DNA of 19,648 nt, from assembly GCA_934278925.1 (NCBI GenBank), contig CAKQWJ010000032.1, positions 1 to 19,648 on the forward strand, read 5' to 3'. Under the pieces are notes generated by a model. That model was not told where the DNA came from. It saw only the letters and a program-made list of their open reading frames with translations, and searched no databases. The position numbers and the translations under genes were made by a program. Below are positions 13,536 through 19,648 of this stretch, piece after piece (the first letter of the stretch is position 1; each line of letters opens with the position of its first letter). The DNA is from an uncultured Clostridia bacterium (GTDB lineage Bacteria > Bacillota > Clostridia > Peptostreptococcales > Anaerovoracaceae).

Positions 13536-13565
13536 ATTATACATTCGGAAGGCTTTTCTTTTCAA
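13536..13565 (-). promoter_or_regulatory. Promoter at the start of the sigma-54-like gene
   Basis: On the minus strand TTGAAA (13565-13560) and TATAAT (13541-13536) are 18 bases apart. Transcription would begin at about 13529-13530, on the first ATG itself. Confidence 0.6.
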
Positions 13566-13575
13566 CCCCGTATTG

Positions 13576-13604
13576 TGGCAAGTTTCGGCGGTCTTTGTTA
13601 TACT
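13576..13604 (+). promoter_or_regulatory. Promoter of the flavoprotein gene
   Basis: TGGCAA (13576-13581) and TATACT (13599-13604) are 17 bases apart; TGT ahead of the -10 box gives an extended -10. It is divergent from, and nearly back-to-back with, the sigma-54-like promoter. Confidence 0.55.
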
Positions 13605-13631
13605 GGAAGAATATTGATTTCGGAGGTACAC

Positions 13632-14915
13632 ATGGATAAGAAATACGACTGCATCATCATCGGCGGCGGAGCGGCGGGGCTTCTCACCGCCGCTCGGCTG
13701 GATCTCACGGCCTTTTCGCCGAAAGGGGCCGGTCTGATACTGGAGGCCACGGATTCCCCGGGGACCAAACTCCGCATGAGCGGCGCCGGGCACTGCAATT
13801 TCACCCACGACGGTTCCGTGAAGGACATGGTGGCGGCCTATGGGGAACAGGGCCGGGCCATCCGCCGGGTGCTTTACCGGTACAACAACGATGCCTTCGT
13901 GGATTTTCTGGACCGCCACGGGATTCCTTCCTTCTCCCGGGACGGAGGCCGGATGTTCCCAAAATCCGAGAAGGCGCAGGATGTGCTGAACCTTCTTCTG
14001 GATCTTTCCGCGGAGAACGGTTTCGCCCTAAAAAAAGGATTCCGGGTTTCCCAAGTGACCCGGCTCCCGGACGCCGGTTGGCAAGTCACCTGCGACAACG
14101 GCGCCGCCTTCCGAACCGCGGCGATGGTCATCGCCACCGGGGGGAAATCCTTCCCGGCCACCGGTTCCAACGGCCGCATGTGGGAGGTTTTGAGCCGGGA
14201 CCTTGGGGTGGAAGTGATTTCCCCCCGGCCGGTGCTGGCACCGGTAGCGGTTCGGTCCTACCCCTATGCGTCGGCAGCGGGTCTCTCCTTCGAAGCCGTG
14301 GAGCTCTCCATCACCGCTCCCGGCAAAAAAATCCAGCGCAGCGTGGGAGACCTGCTCCTTACCCATCGGGATTTCTCCGGCCCGGCCGCGCTGAACATCT
14401 GCGGCGCGGCCGCCCCCGGGGATACACTCCACATCAACTACGTGTATCCCCGGAGCCGGGAGGAAGTCACCGGCATTCTCTCCCGGATTTTCAGCGGCCG
14501 GAAAGGGAACCCGGTTTCCGCCATGGCCTCCCAGCTGAACCTGCCGCGGCGCTTCTGCCAGGGAATTCTCCTGCGGAGCCTCGGAAAACCCGTCGACACG
14601 GAAGATGTTTTTGGGGGAAGCTCGAATGTGGACGGACTTTCCCCAAAGAAAGTGGCCGCCCTCCTGTGCGACGACACCTTTACGGTGGAAGGCCTTCCGG
14701 ACTGGAACAAAGCCATGGCCACCCGCGGAGGCATTGCCCTGTCCCAGCTGGACCTGCGCACCATGGAATTCCGGGAACTCCCGGGTCTCTTCGCCGTGGG
14801 AGAAGCCTTGGACGTGGACGGAATCACCGGCGGCTACAACCTGCAGTTCGCCTTCTCCTCCGCCTCGGTATGCGCCGAAGCCCTTCAGGCAAAGCTAAGG
14901 GCGCAGCCCGTCTAG
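13632..14915 (+). CDS. FAD-dependent oxidoreductase of the HI0933/BaiN family
   Basis: Flavoprotein of 427 residues, usual family length. It opens with the dinucleotide-binding fold IIIGGGAAGLLTAARL (8-23), followed by E39 for the FAD ribose. The family motif GTKLRMSGAGHCNFTH (44-59) has histidine where RCN is usual. A second ATGGKSF motif is near 174, and the C-terminal signature GEALDVDGITGGYNLQFAF closes the FAD site. BaiN of Clostridium scindens is reported to reduce bile-acid double bonds; other members have no known substrate, so the reaction here is unknown. The ATG at 13632 has GGAGG 5 bases upstream and a promoter at 13576-13604. It is monocistronic. I see no convincing terminator in 14916-15011, only GC-rich sequence with repeated GTCCG. 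Confidence 0.93.
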   Translation: MDKKYDCIIIGGGAAGLLTAARLDLTAFSPKGAGLILEATDSPGTKLRMSGAGHCNFTHDGSVKDMVAAYGEQGRAIRRVLYRYNNDAFVDFLDRHGIPSFSRDGGRMFPKSEKAQDVLNLLLDLSAENGFALKKGFRVSQVTRLPDAGWQVTCDNGAAFRTAAMVIATGGKSFPATGSNGRMWEVLSRDLGVEVISPRPVLAPVAVRSYPYASAAGLSFEAVELSITAPGKKIQRSVGDLLLTHRDFSGPAALNICGAAAPGDTLHINYVYPRSREEVTGILSRIFSGRKGNPVSAMASQLNLPRRFCQGILLRSLGKPVDTEDVFGGSSNVDGLSPKKVAALLCDDTFTVEGLPDWNKAMATRGGIALSQLDLRTMEFRELPGLFAVGEALDVDGITGGYNLQFAFSSASVCAEALQAKLRAQPV

Positions 14916-15011
14916 TGTCCGTTCGGAGCCCGTTTGCTGTCCGTCTGCCGTCAGTCTGTTGCACAGATCTGCCCGTCCGGCAATTAGAATTCCGTATGTG
15001 CAGTTAATTAA

Positions 15012-15307
15012 ATATGCCTAGAATTTCAATATGACTTCACGCTATTCGCGCAATTTGGGCGAATTAGCGTGAATTATTTTGGGGCCCCACTTGGCCCCAT
15101 TAGATTTTCACATGTAAATTCCGGCGTGAAAACAAGATTTTGAAAACGGTTCACGCTTTTTGGATGTGAATCTTCCTTTTGGCGTGAACACAAATTACCG
15201 ATCCGCCGGTGCAAAATTAGAATCCCGAAAGCTCGGCAGATTTCGTTCACGCTAAATCCCGGATTTCGCTCAAAAAGCGTGAATCGCCCTCGAAATTCTA
15301 GGCATAT
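15012..15307. repeat. 296-bp element with 16-bp perfect terminal inverted repeats (family B)
   Basis: ATATGCCTAGAATTTC (15012-15027) is the exact reverse complement of GAAATTCTAGGCATAT (15292-15307). Between them the 7-mer GCGTGAA or its complement TTCACGC occurs seven times: 15036, 15067, 15124, 15150, 15182, 15246 and 15277, in both orientations. A GGGGCC/GGCCCC hairpin is at 15081-15098. There is no coding capacity. The right end of another copy is at 92-122. It looks like a non-autonomous mobile or highly structured repeat. Confidence 0.8.
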
Positions 15308-15344
15308 GAGATTCTTCTCGTAAAGATACCTCTACTTTGTTCTA

Positions 15345-15440
15345 GCCGCCGGCTCTTCCAGGCAAAAGGTTTGCGCCCCTCGACGGTGGAATAAGGCTTT
15401 CCCGGCTCTGAGGCGCAAACTCCCACGCCCGGCGGGCGCC
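15345..15440. repeat. Single copy of the 86-bp palindromic unit
   Basis: It carries GGTTTGCGCCCCTCGACGGT from 15368 and the matching arm GGCGCAAACT, with GGAATAAGGCTTTCC in the loop, as in the array at 19041-19648. It follows family B by about 40 bases and directly precedes the tex terminator. Confidence 0.85.
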
Positions 15441-15451
15441 CATACAAATAG

Positions 15452-15483
15452 AAAAGAGAGGTGCCGCGCGGCACCTCTCTTTT
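15452..15483 (-). terminator. Terminator of tex
   Basis: A perfect 16-bp palindrome, with half-site AAAAGAGAGGTGCCGC, lies 14 bases after the tex stop. On the minus strand it ends TCTTTTCTATTT. The symmetry would let it work for plus-strand transcripts too. Confidence 0.8.
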
Positions 15484-15497
15484 GGCTCTTCACTTTT

Positions 15498-17843
15498 CTA
15501 TTTCTTCTCTTTCCTCATGGTCAGGGAAATCTTTTCCCGCTTCACATCCACGTCCAGTACGCGCACATCCACGATGTCGCCCACCTTCACCACGTCCAGC
15601 GGATGTTTTACGAAACGGTCCGCCAGCTGGGAGATGTGTACCAGGCCGTCCTGGTGAACGCCGATGTCCACGAAAGCGCCGAAGTCCACGATGTTCCGGA
15701 CGGTGCCCTTCAGTTCCATGCCCGGCTTCAGGTCCTTGACCTCCATGACATCGGAACGGAGAATCGGCGCCGCCGCCTCACTCCGAGGGTCCCGGCCCGG
15801 TTTTTCCAGCTCCTCCAAAATATCCTTCAGGGTGTACTCTCCGATTCCCAGGTTTTCCGCCATTCGCTGCACCGCTGCCTCGCTGATTTTGGCCGGGGCG
15901 GCCGGTGCCTGCTTCGGCTTTTCCTTTTTCTTCGGGCGGTTCAGCGCCTTCAGCGCGCTGAGGCTGCTGAGGCTTCCTTTTTCATTTACCGCCGCTTCCG
16001 GGGCTGCGTTCCGGGAATTCTCCTTCTTTCCCTTGCCGGCGCCCTTTCCGCTTCCGGCACCCACTGCCGAAAGCTTCGGATTGGCGGCCAGGTCTCGGAC
16101 GCCGCCTTTTGCCAGGTCCGCCTCGCTGTATCCCAAAGTCGCCAGGATGGTGCGAGCCACGTCATAGCTTTCCGGGTGCACCGCGGTGGCGTCCAGCGGT
16201 TCCACGCCGCCGGAGATTCGCAGGAATCCGGCGCACTGCTGGAAAGCCTTCGGGCCCAGCTTCGGCACCTTCAGAAGTTCCTTCCGGCTCCGGAAACGGC
16301 CGTTGGCCTCCCGGTATTTCACAATGTTGGTTGCCACGGTGCTACTGATTCCGGACACGTATTCCAGCAGGGATGGGGAGGCAGTGTTCAGATCCACGCC
16401 CACCCGGTTGACGCAGTCTTCCACCACGGCGTTCAGGGCTTCCCCCAGTTTCTTCTGGTTCATGTCGTGCTGGTACTGACCTACACCGATGGATTTCGGA
16501 TCTATTTTTACCAGCTCCGCCAACGGATCCTGGAGACGGCGGGCGATGGATGCGGAACTGCGTTCGCCCACATCCAGGTCCGGATATTCTTCCGTGGCCA
16601 GCTTGCTGGCGGAGTAGACGGAAGCTCCCGCCTCGTTGACGATGACGTACCGGAGTTTTTTGCCCACTGCCTGTGCGTACTCCTTGATAAAATCAACGAT
16701 GATCTGCTCGGATTCCCGGGATGCGGTTCCGTTGCCCACGGAGATCACGTCGATGTCGTACTTCTTCACCAGCTTCGCCAGCACGGCCTTGGCTTCCTTC
16801 ACCTTGTTCTGGGGCGCCGTTGGGAAAATCACCGTGGTATCCAGGATTTTGCCCGTCGGGTCGCACACCGCCAGCTTGCAGCCGGTACGGAACGCCGGGT
16901 CCCAACCCAGTACGGTTTTGCCCGCCAGCGGCGGCTGCATCAGAAGCTGCTCCAGGTTGCTGCCGAAAATCTTAATGGCCCCTTCCTGGGCTTTCTCGGT
17001 GAGCTCGTTCCGTAGCTCCGTCTCGATGGACGGGGCAATCAGCCGCTTGTAGGAATCTGCCAACGCCGGCGACAGGTAGTCCCCCCGGCCCACCTGCTTT
17101 TCCAGGTATTGCACGCAGATTTCCTCCGGCGCCTGAATGTGCACGGACAGCATCTTCTCCTTCTCTCCCCGGTTCATGGCCAGCACCCGGTGTCCCGGAA
17201 TCTTTGCGACCCCCTCGGTGTAGTCCGCATAGTTGGCATAGACCGGATTATCCGCACCTTCTTTTGTGGCCACGGAAACCATCATGCCCTGCTTCTGGGT
17301 GCGGTTTCGAATCTGAGTCCGATACTCCGCATCGTCGGAAACGTCCCCGGCAATGATATCCTGGGCGTACTGAATCGCCTCCGGCACGGTGTTCACTTCT
17401 TTTTCCGGGTTCAGATACTTCTGCGCTTCCGCCTCCACGTCCGCCGCCGCTCCGTGCTTCCGGATAAAATCCGCCAGTCCGCTGACGCCTTTCTCCTTGG
17501 CGATGGTGGCTCTGGTGCGGCGCTTCGGCTTGTACGGCCGGTACAGGTCCTCCACGGCCACCGCGGTCTCCGCCGCCTCAATCTGCTTCCGCAGCACCGG
17601 GGTCATCTTCTCCTGCTCCTCAATGGACGCGATCACCGTCGCCTTCCGCTCCTCCAAATTCCGCAGGTATTTCAGCCGCTCGTCAAACGCCCGCAGCTGT
17701 TCGTCGTTCAGCCCGCCGGTCACGTCCTTCCGGTACCGGGAAATGAACGGAATCGTGTTCCCCTCGTCAATCAATTTAATCACCGCCTCGGTCTGCGCCG
17801 GACGGATCTCTAATTCCTGTGTAATTTTCTTTTTGATATCCAT
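15498..17843 (-). CDS. tex: Tex-family transcription accessory protein
   Basis: RNA-binding protein of 781 residues; Tex is conserved in bacteria and linked to transcription, RNA turnover and stress, but its exact role is unsettled. Domains in order: helical Tex N-terminal region (1-190), central helical region, YqgF/RNase H-like domain starting near VLGWDPAFRTGCK (311-323), helix-hairpin-helix region (480-545, including NTASPSLLEYVSGIS), and a C-terminal S1 domain (705-778, VDFGAFVDIGVHQDGLVHIS). Residues 590-655 are a low-complexity Lys/Ala/Pro/Gly insert, probably a flexible linker that also binds nucleic acid. The ATG at 17843 is the only reasonable start, though AGGAG lies 14 bases away, further than usual. 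It is monocistronic, with a structured leader and a clear terminator. Confidence 0.95.
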   Translation of the reverse strand: MDIKKKITQELEIRPAQTEAVIKLIDEGNTIPFISRYRKDVTGGLNDEQLRAFDERLKYLRNLEERKATVIASIEEQEKMTPVLRKQIEAAETAVAVEDLYRPYKPKRRTRATIAKEKGVSGLADFIRKHGAAADVEAEAQKYLNPEKEVNTVPEAIQYAQDIIAGDVSDDAEYRTQIRNRTQKQGMMVSVATKEGADNPVYANYADYTEGVAKIPGHRVLAMNRGEKEKMLSVHIQAPEEICVQYLEKQVGRGDYLSPALADSYKRLIAPSIETELRNELTEKAQEGAIKIFGSNLEQLLMQPPLAGKTVLGWDPAFRTGCKLAVCDPTGKILDTTVIFPTAPQNKVKEAKAVLAKLVKKYDIDVISVGNGTASRESEQIIVDFIKEYAQAVGKKLRYVIVNEAGASVYSASKLATEEYPDLDVGERSSASIARRLQDPLAELVKIDPKSIGVGQYQHDMNQKKLGEALNAVVEDCVNRVGVDLNTASPSLLEYVSGISSTVATNIVKYREANGRFRSRKELLKVPKLGPKAFQQCAGFLRISGGVEPLDATAVHPESYDVARTILATLGYSEADLAKGGVRDLAANPKLSAVGAGSGKGAGKGKKENSRNAAPEAAVNEKGSLSSLSALKALNRPKKKEKPKQAPAAPAKISEAAVQRMAENLGIGEYTLKDILEELEKPGRDPRSEAAAPILRSDVMEVKDLKPGMELKGTVRNIVDFGAFVDIGVHQDGLVHISQLADRFVKHPLDVVKVGDIVDVRVLDVDVKREKISLTMRKEKK

Positions 17844-17860
17844 ATATCGTTTCGTTTCTC

Positions 17861-17926
17861 CTAAAAAAATAAAACATCCCGCCGGCGTTTCCGGCAGAGC
17901 CGCAGGAAAGCGGCTTGTCTATGATA
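17861..17926 (-). promoter_or_regulatory. Structured tex leader, possible attenuator
   Basis: On the minus strand a TATCAT -10-like box (17926-17921) has no clear -35 box. It is followed by hairpin AGCCGC/GCGGCT (17915-17898), hairpin GCCGG/CCGGC (17895-17881), and then GGGATGTTTTATTTTTTT just before the AGGAG of tex. A hairpin plus T-run inside a leader resembles an intrinsic terminator that could attenuate tex. Confidence 0.4.
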
Positions 17927-17969
17927 CCACATTCCCGGCGTTTTTGGTATCGCCCTCGAGAATTTCCGA

Positions 17970-18000
17970 TTGACGGCTCCCCCCCTGCCGGGTATATAAT
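17970..18000 (+). promoter_or_regulatory. Promoter of the cation efflux gene
   Basis: TTGACG (17970-17975) is followed after 17 bases by TATATA, or after 19 by TATAAT (17995-18000). The start would be 25-30 bases before the ATG at 18036. Confidence 0.6.
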
Positions 18001-18035
18001 AAACGGTAAATAGTACAAGAACACAAGGAGGTTAT

Positions 18036-18953
18036 ATGAAACGAGTCCCATTGGACCAGGAAAAGAAAACCATCCGCCTGTCCAGCTGGCTGGGCGTTAC
18101 CGTGGCAGTCTTCGAGCTTGCCATGTTCATCGTCAGCGGATCTCAGGCGATTCTCATCGACGGCGTCTACGATGCGGTGGATGTGGTTATTCTGGTAATC
18201 TACCAGATGCTGCTTCCGCTGATTTACAAACCGGTCAGCGAGCGCATTCCGTTTGGTTTTGCCCAGGTGGAAACCCTGTTCATCCTGATTAAGGGCTCCG
18301 TTCTGATTGTCGTCACCTCCATGATTATCTATAACGATATCGTCATCATCCTGAACGGGGGCACCTCCATCGACACGCAGCAGGTGCTGATTTTCGAAGC
18401 CTTCCTGACGCTGTTCTGCATCTTCGGCTACTTTATAGTGCGCAGACTGGGCCGAAAGCTGAAAACCCCGATGATCAAGGTGGAACTGATTACCTGGAAG
18501 ATCGACGTTTTTCTGAGCTTGGGTGCCTTCCTGGCATTCTTCATGGAAATCCCGTTCCTCCACTTCCACGTGCTGGAATGGCTGGTTCCGTACATCGACC
18601 CGCTGGTTTCCTGCGTCATCGCCGTGCTGATGCTGCCGGAGCCGACCCGGGCATTTATCAAAGCCATCCGAGGGCTGGTGCTCATGGCCCCTTCCGAGGA
18701 AAAGCTGGAACGGATTCGCACCCTGTGCCACGAAACCCTTTCGGATTACCCGTATGAAATCGACTTTATCGATGCGGTTCGTACCGGCCGCAAAATGTGG
18801 ATTTCCCTCTACTTCACCACGGAAGGAAATATGATCAAGGTCCCGCAGCTGAAACAGGCCACCATGGACTTGAAGAAAGCCCTGTCCACGATTTACCAGA
18901 ATCTGGATGTGGAAATGATTCCGGAAATCCACCCGGACAATCCGGCAGAATAG
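18036..18953 (+). CDS. Cation diffusion facilitator (CDF) family transporter
   Basis: Membrane protein of 305 residues with about six hydrophobic segments (roughly 16-36, 40-62, 80-105, 116-136, 150-172, 184-200) and a cytoplasmic C-terminal domain (205-305). CDF proteins export divalent metals such as Zn, Mn or Fe in exchange for protons. The TM2 half of the transport site is normal, DGVYD (D42, D46). The TM5 half reads TWKID, so threonine 153 replaces the usual histidine or aspartate four residues before D157. The family motif after TM2 (YPFGHGRxE) appears as IPFGFAQVE. Metal preference is therefore uncertain and may be unusual. The ATG at 18036 has AAGGAGG 4 bases upstream. It is monocistronic and divergent from tex. 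Confidence 0.9.
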   Translation: MKRVPLDQEKKTIRLSSWLGVTVAVFELAMFIVSGSQAILIDGVYDAVDVVILVIYQMLLPLIYKPVSERIPFGFAQVETLFILIKGSVLIVVTSMIIYNDIVIILNGGTSIDTQQVLIFEAFLTLFCIFGYFIVRRLGRKLKTPMIKVELITWKIDVFLSLGAFLAFFMEIPFLHFHVLEWLVPYIDPLVSCVIAVLMLPEPTRAFIKAIRGLVLMAPSEEKLERIRTLCHETLSDYPYEIDFIDAVRTGRKMWISLYFTTEGNMIKVPQLKQATMDLKKALSTIYQNLDVEMIPEIHPDNPAE

Positions 18954-18982
18954 GATTTAAGAGAGGTATAGAATTTAAGAGG

Positions 18983-19028
18983 GCAAACCCCTGCATCGGT
19001 CAAGCTGCTGACCGATGCAGGGGTTTGC
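18983..19028 (+). terminator. 20-bp perfect hairpin after the cation efflux gene
   Basis: Bases 18983-19002 pair perfectly with 19009-19028 around AGCTGC, 30 bases after the stop. Only ATTT follows, then GGGGG, so it lacks a good U-tract. It may act as a terminator, an mRNA stabiliser, or the edge of the repeat array that follows. Confidence 0.55.
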
Positions 19029-19040
19029 ATTTGGGGGCGC

Positions 19041-19648
19041 CGGCTGCCGGGCGCAAGGTTTGCGCCCCTCGACGGTGGAATAAGGCTTTCCCGGGGGTGG
19101 GGCGCAAACTTCCACGCCCGCCGGAGGCTCTTCCCGGCAAAAGGTTTGCGCCCCTCGACGGTAGAATAAGGCTTTCCCGGGAGTGAGGCGCAAACTCTCC
19201 TGGCTGGCAGCGGCTTTTCCAGACGCAAGGTTTGCGCCCCTCGACGGAGGAATAAGGCTTTCCCGGGAATGGGGCGCAAACTCTCACCGCCGCCGGCGGC
19301 TTTTCCAGTCAAAAGGTTTGCGCCCCTCGACGGTAGAATAAGGCTTTCCCGGGAGTGGGGCGCAAACTCTCACCGCCGCCGGCGGCTTTTCCAGTCAAAA
19401 GGTTTGCGCCCCTCGACGGTAGAATAAGGCTTTCCCGGGGGTGGGGCGCAAACTCTCACCGCCGCCGGCGGCTTTTCCAGGCGCAAGGTTTGCGCCCCCC
19501 CGACGGAGGAATAAGGCTTTCCCGGGAGTGAGGCGCAAACTCTCACCGCCGCCGGCGGCTTTTCCAGTCAAAAGGTTTGCGCCCCCCCGACGGAGGAATA
19601 AGGCTTTCCCGGGGGTGGGGCGCAAACTCCCACCGCCGCCGGCGGCTT
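19041..19648. repeat. Tandem array of an 86-bp palindromic unit (seven copies, runs off the window)
   Basis: The landmark AAGGTTTGCGCCCC (or its C-run variant) starts at 19055, 19141, 19227, 19313, 19399, 19485 and 19572: five spacings of 86 and one shift to 87, caused by an extra C. Each unit has a hairpin with arms GTTTGCGCCCC and GGGGCGCAAAC around a loop holding GGAATAAGGCTTTCC. It is followed by the self-complementary GCCGCCGGCGGC and TTTTCCAG. Units 3-7 are nearly identical; units 1-2 are more diverged in the linker. No gene is present; the repetitive frames are by-products. Confidence 0.93.

Noticed and set aside
13530..13919. Upstream extension of the sigma-54-like frame
   Set aside because: It runs antisense through the flavoprotein promoter and coding region and has no RpoN similarity.
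19041..19648. CRISPR array
   Set aside because: Whole 86-bp units, including the linkers, are conserved; there are no unique spacers and no cas genes.

Overview
The window looks like a chromosomal segment of an anaerobic Bacillota, probably class Clostridia. Supporting signs are a sensory-type [FeFe] hydrogenase beside a PP2C/SpoIIE-type phosphatase, an Rrf2 regulator with a cysteine cluster, AGGAGG-like ribosome binding sites, sigma-A-like promoters and GC-rich third codon positions. I cannot name the genus. There is no rRNA, tRNA, phage, transposase or CRISPR array.

Layout. 1-176: ends of two dispersed inverted-repeat families. 177-5581 (all minus): a collinear run rrf2 > sensory hydrogenase > PP2C phosphatase > rarA > prsW with overlaps or short gaps, closed by a strong terminator; prsW needs a -1 frameshift at an A AAA AAC slippery site to reach its last catalytic motif. 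5622-8500 (minus): cysK and metY, each with its own promoter; metY has a leader of about 415 nt containing a 52-codon upstream ORF that ends in Met-Cys-Cys. 8501-9470: non-coding, with four copies of a 96-bp palindromic unit, several hairpins and a 109-bp element with terminal inverted repeats. 9471-10885 (minus): luxS and mtnN as one unit with its own promoter and terminator. 10911-12101 (minus): a PLP aminotransferase. 12102-12557: AT-rich, with a candidate small RNA driven by a TTGACA promoter. 12558-13529 (minus): a shortened sigma-54-like protein. 13632-14915 (plus): a flavoprotein of the HI0933/BaiN family. 14916-15497: a 296-bp inverted-repeat element and one stray copy of an 86-bp palindromic unit. 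15498-17843 (minus): tex. 18036-18953 (plus): a cation diffusion facilitator. 19041-19648: a tandem array of the 86-bp unit running off the end.

How the genes fit. CysK, MetY, MtnN and LuxS form a sulfur amino-acid block: CysK and MetY assimilate sulfide into cysteine and homocysteine/methionine, while MtnN and LuxS recycle S-adenosylhomocysteine to homocysteine and release the AI-2 precursor. The Rrf2 protein lies between this block and the hydrogenase operon and could control either. The hydrogenase with its PAS domain and the adjacent phosphatase probably form a redox or H2-sensing module.

The most unusual material is the prsW frameshift site, the candidate small RNA, the truncated sigma-54-like protein, the metY leader, and four families of palindromic intergenic repeats, two of which share one architecture.
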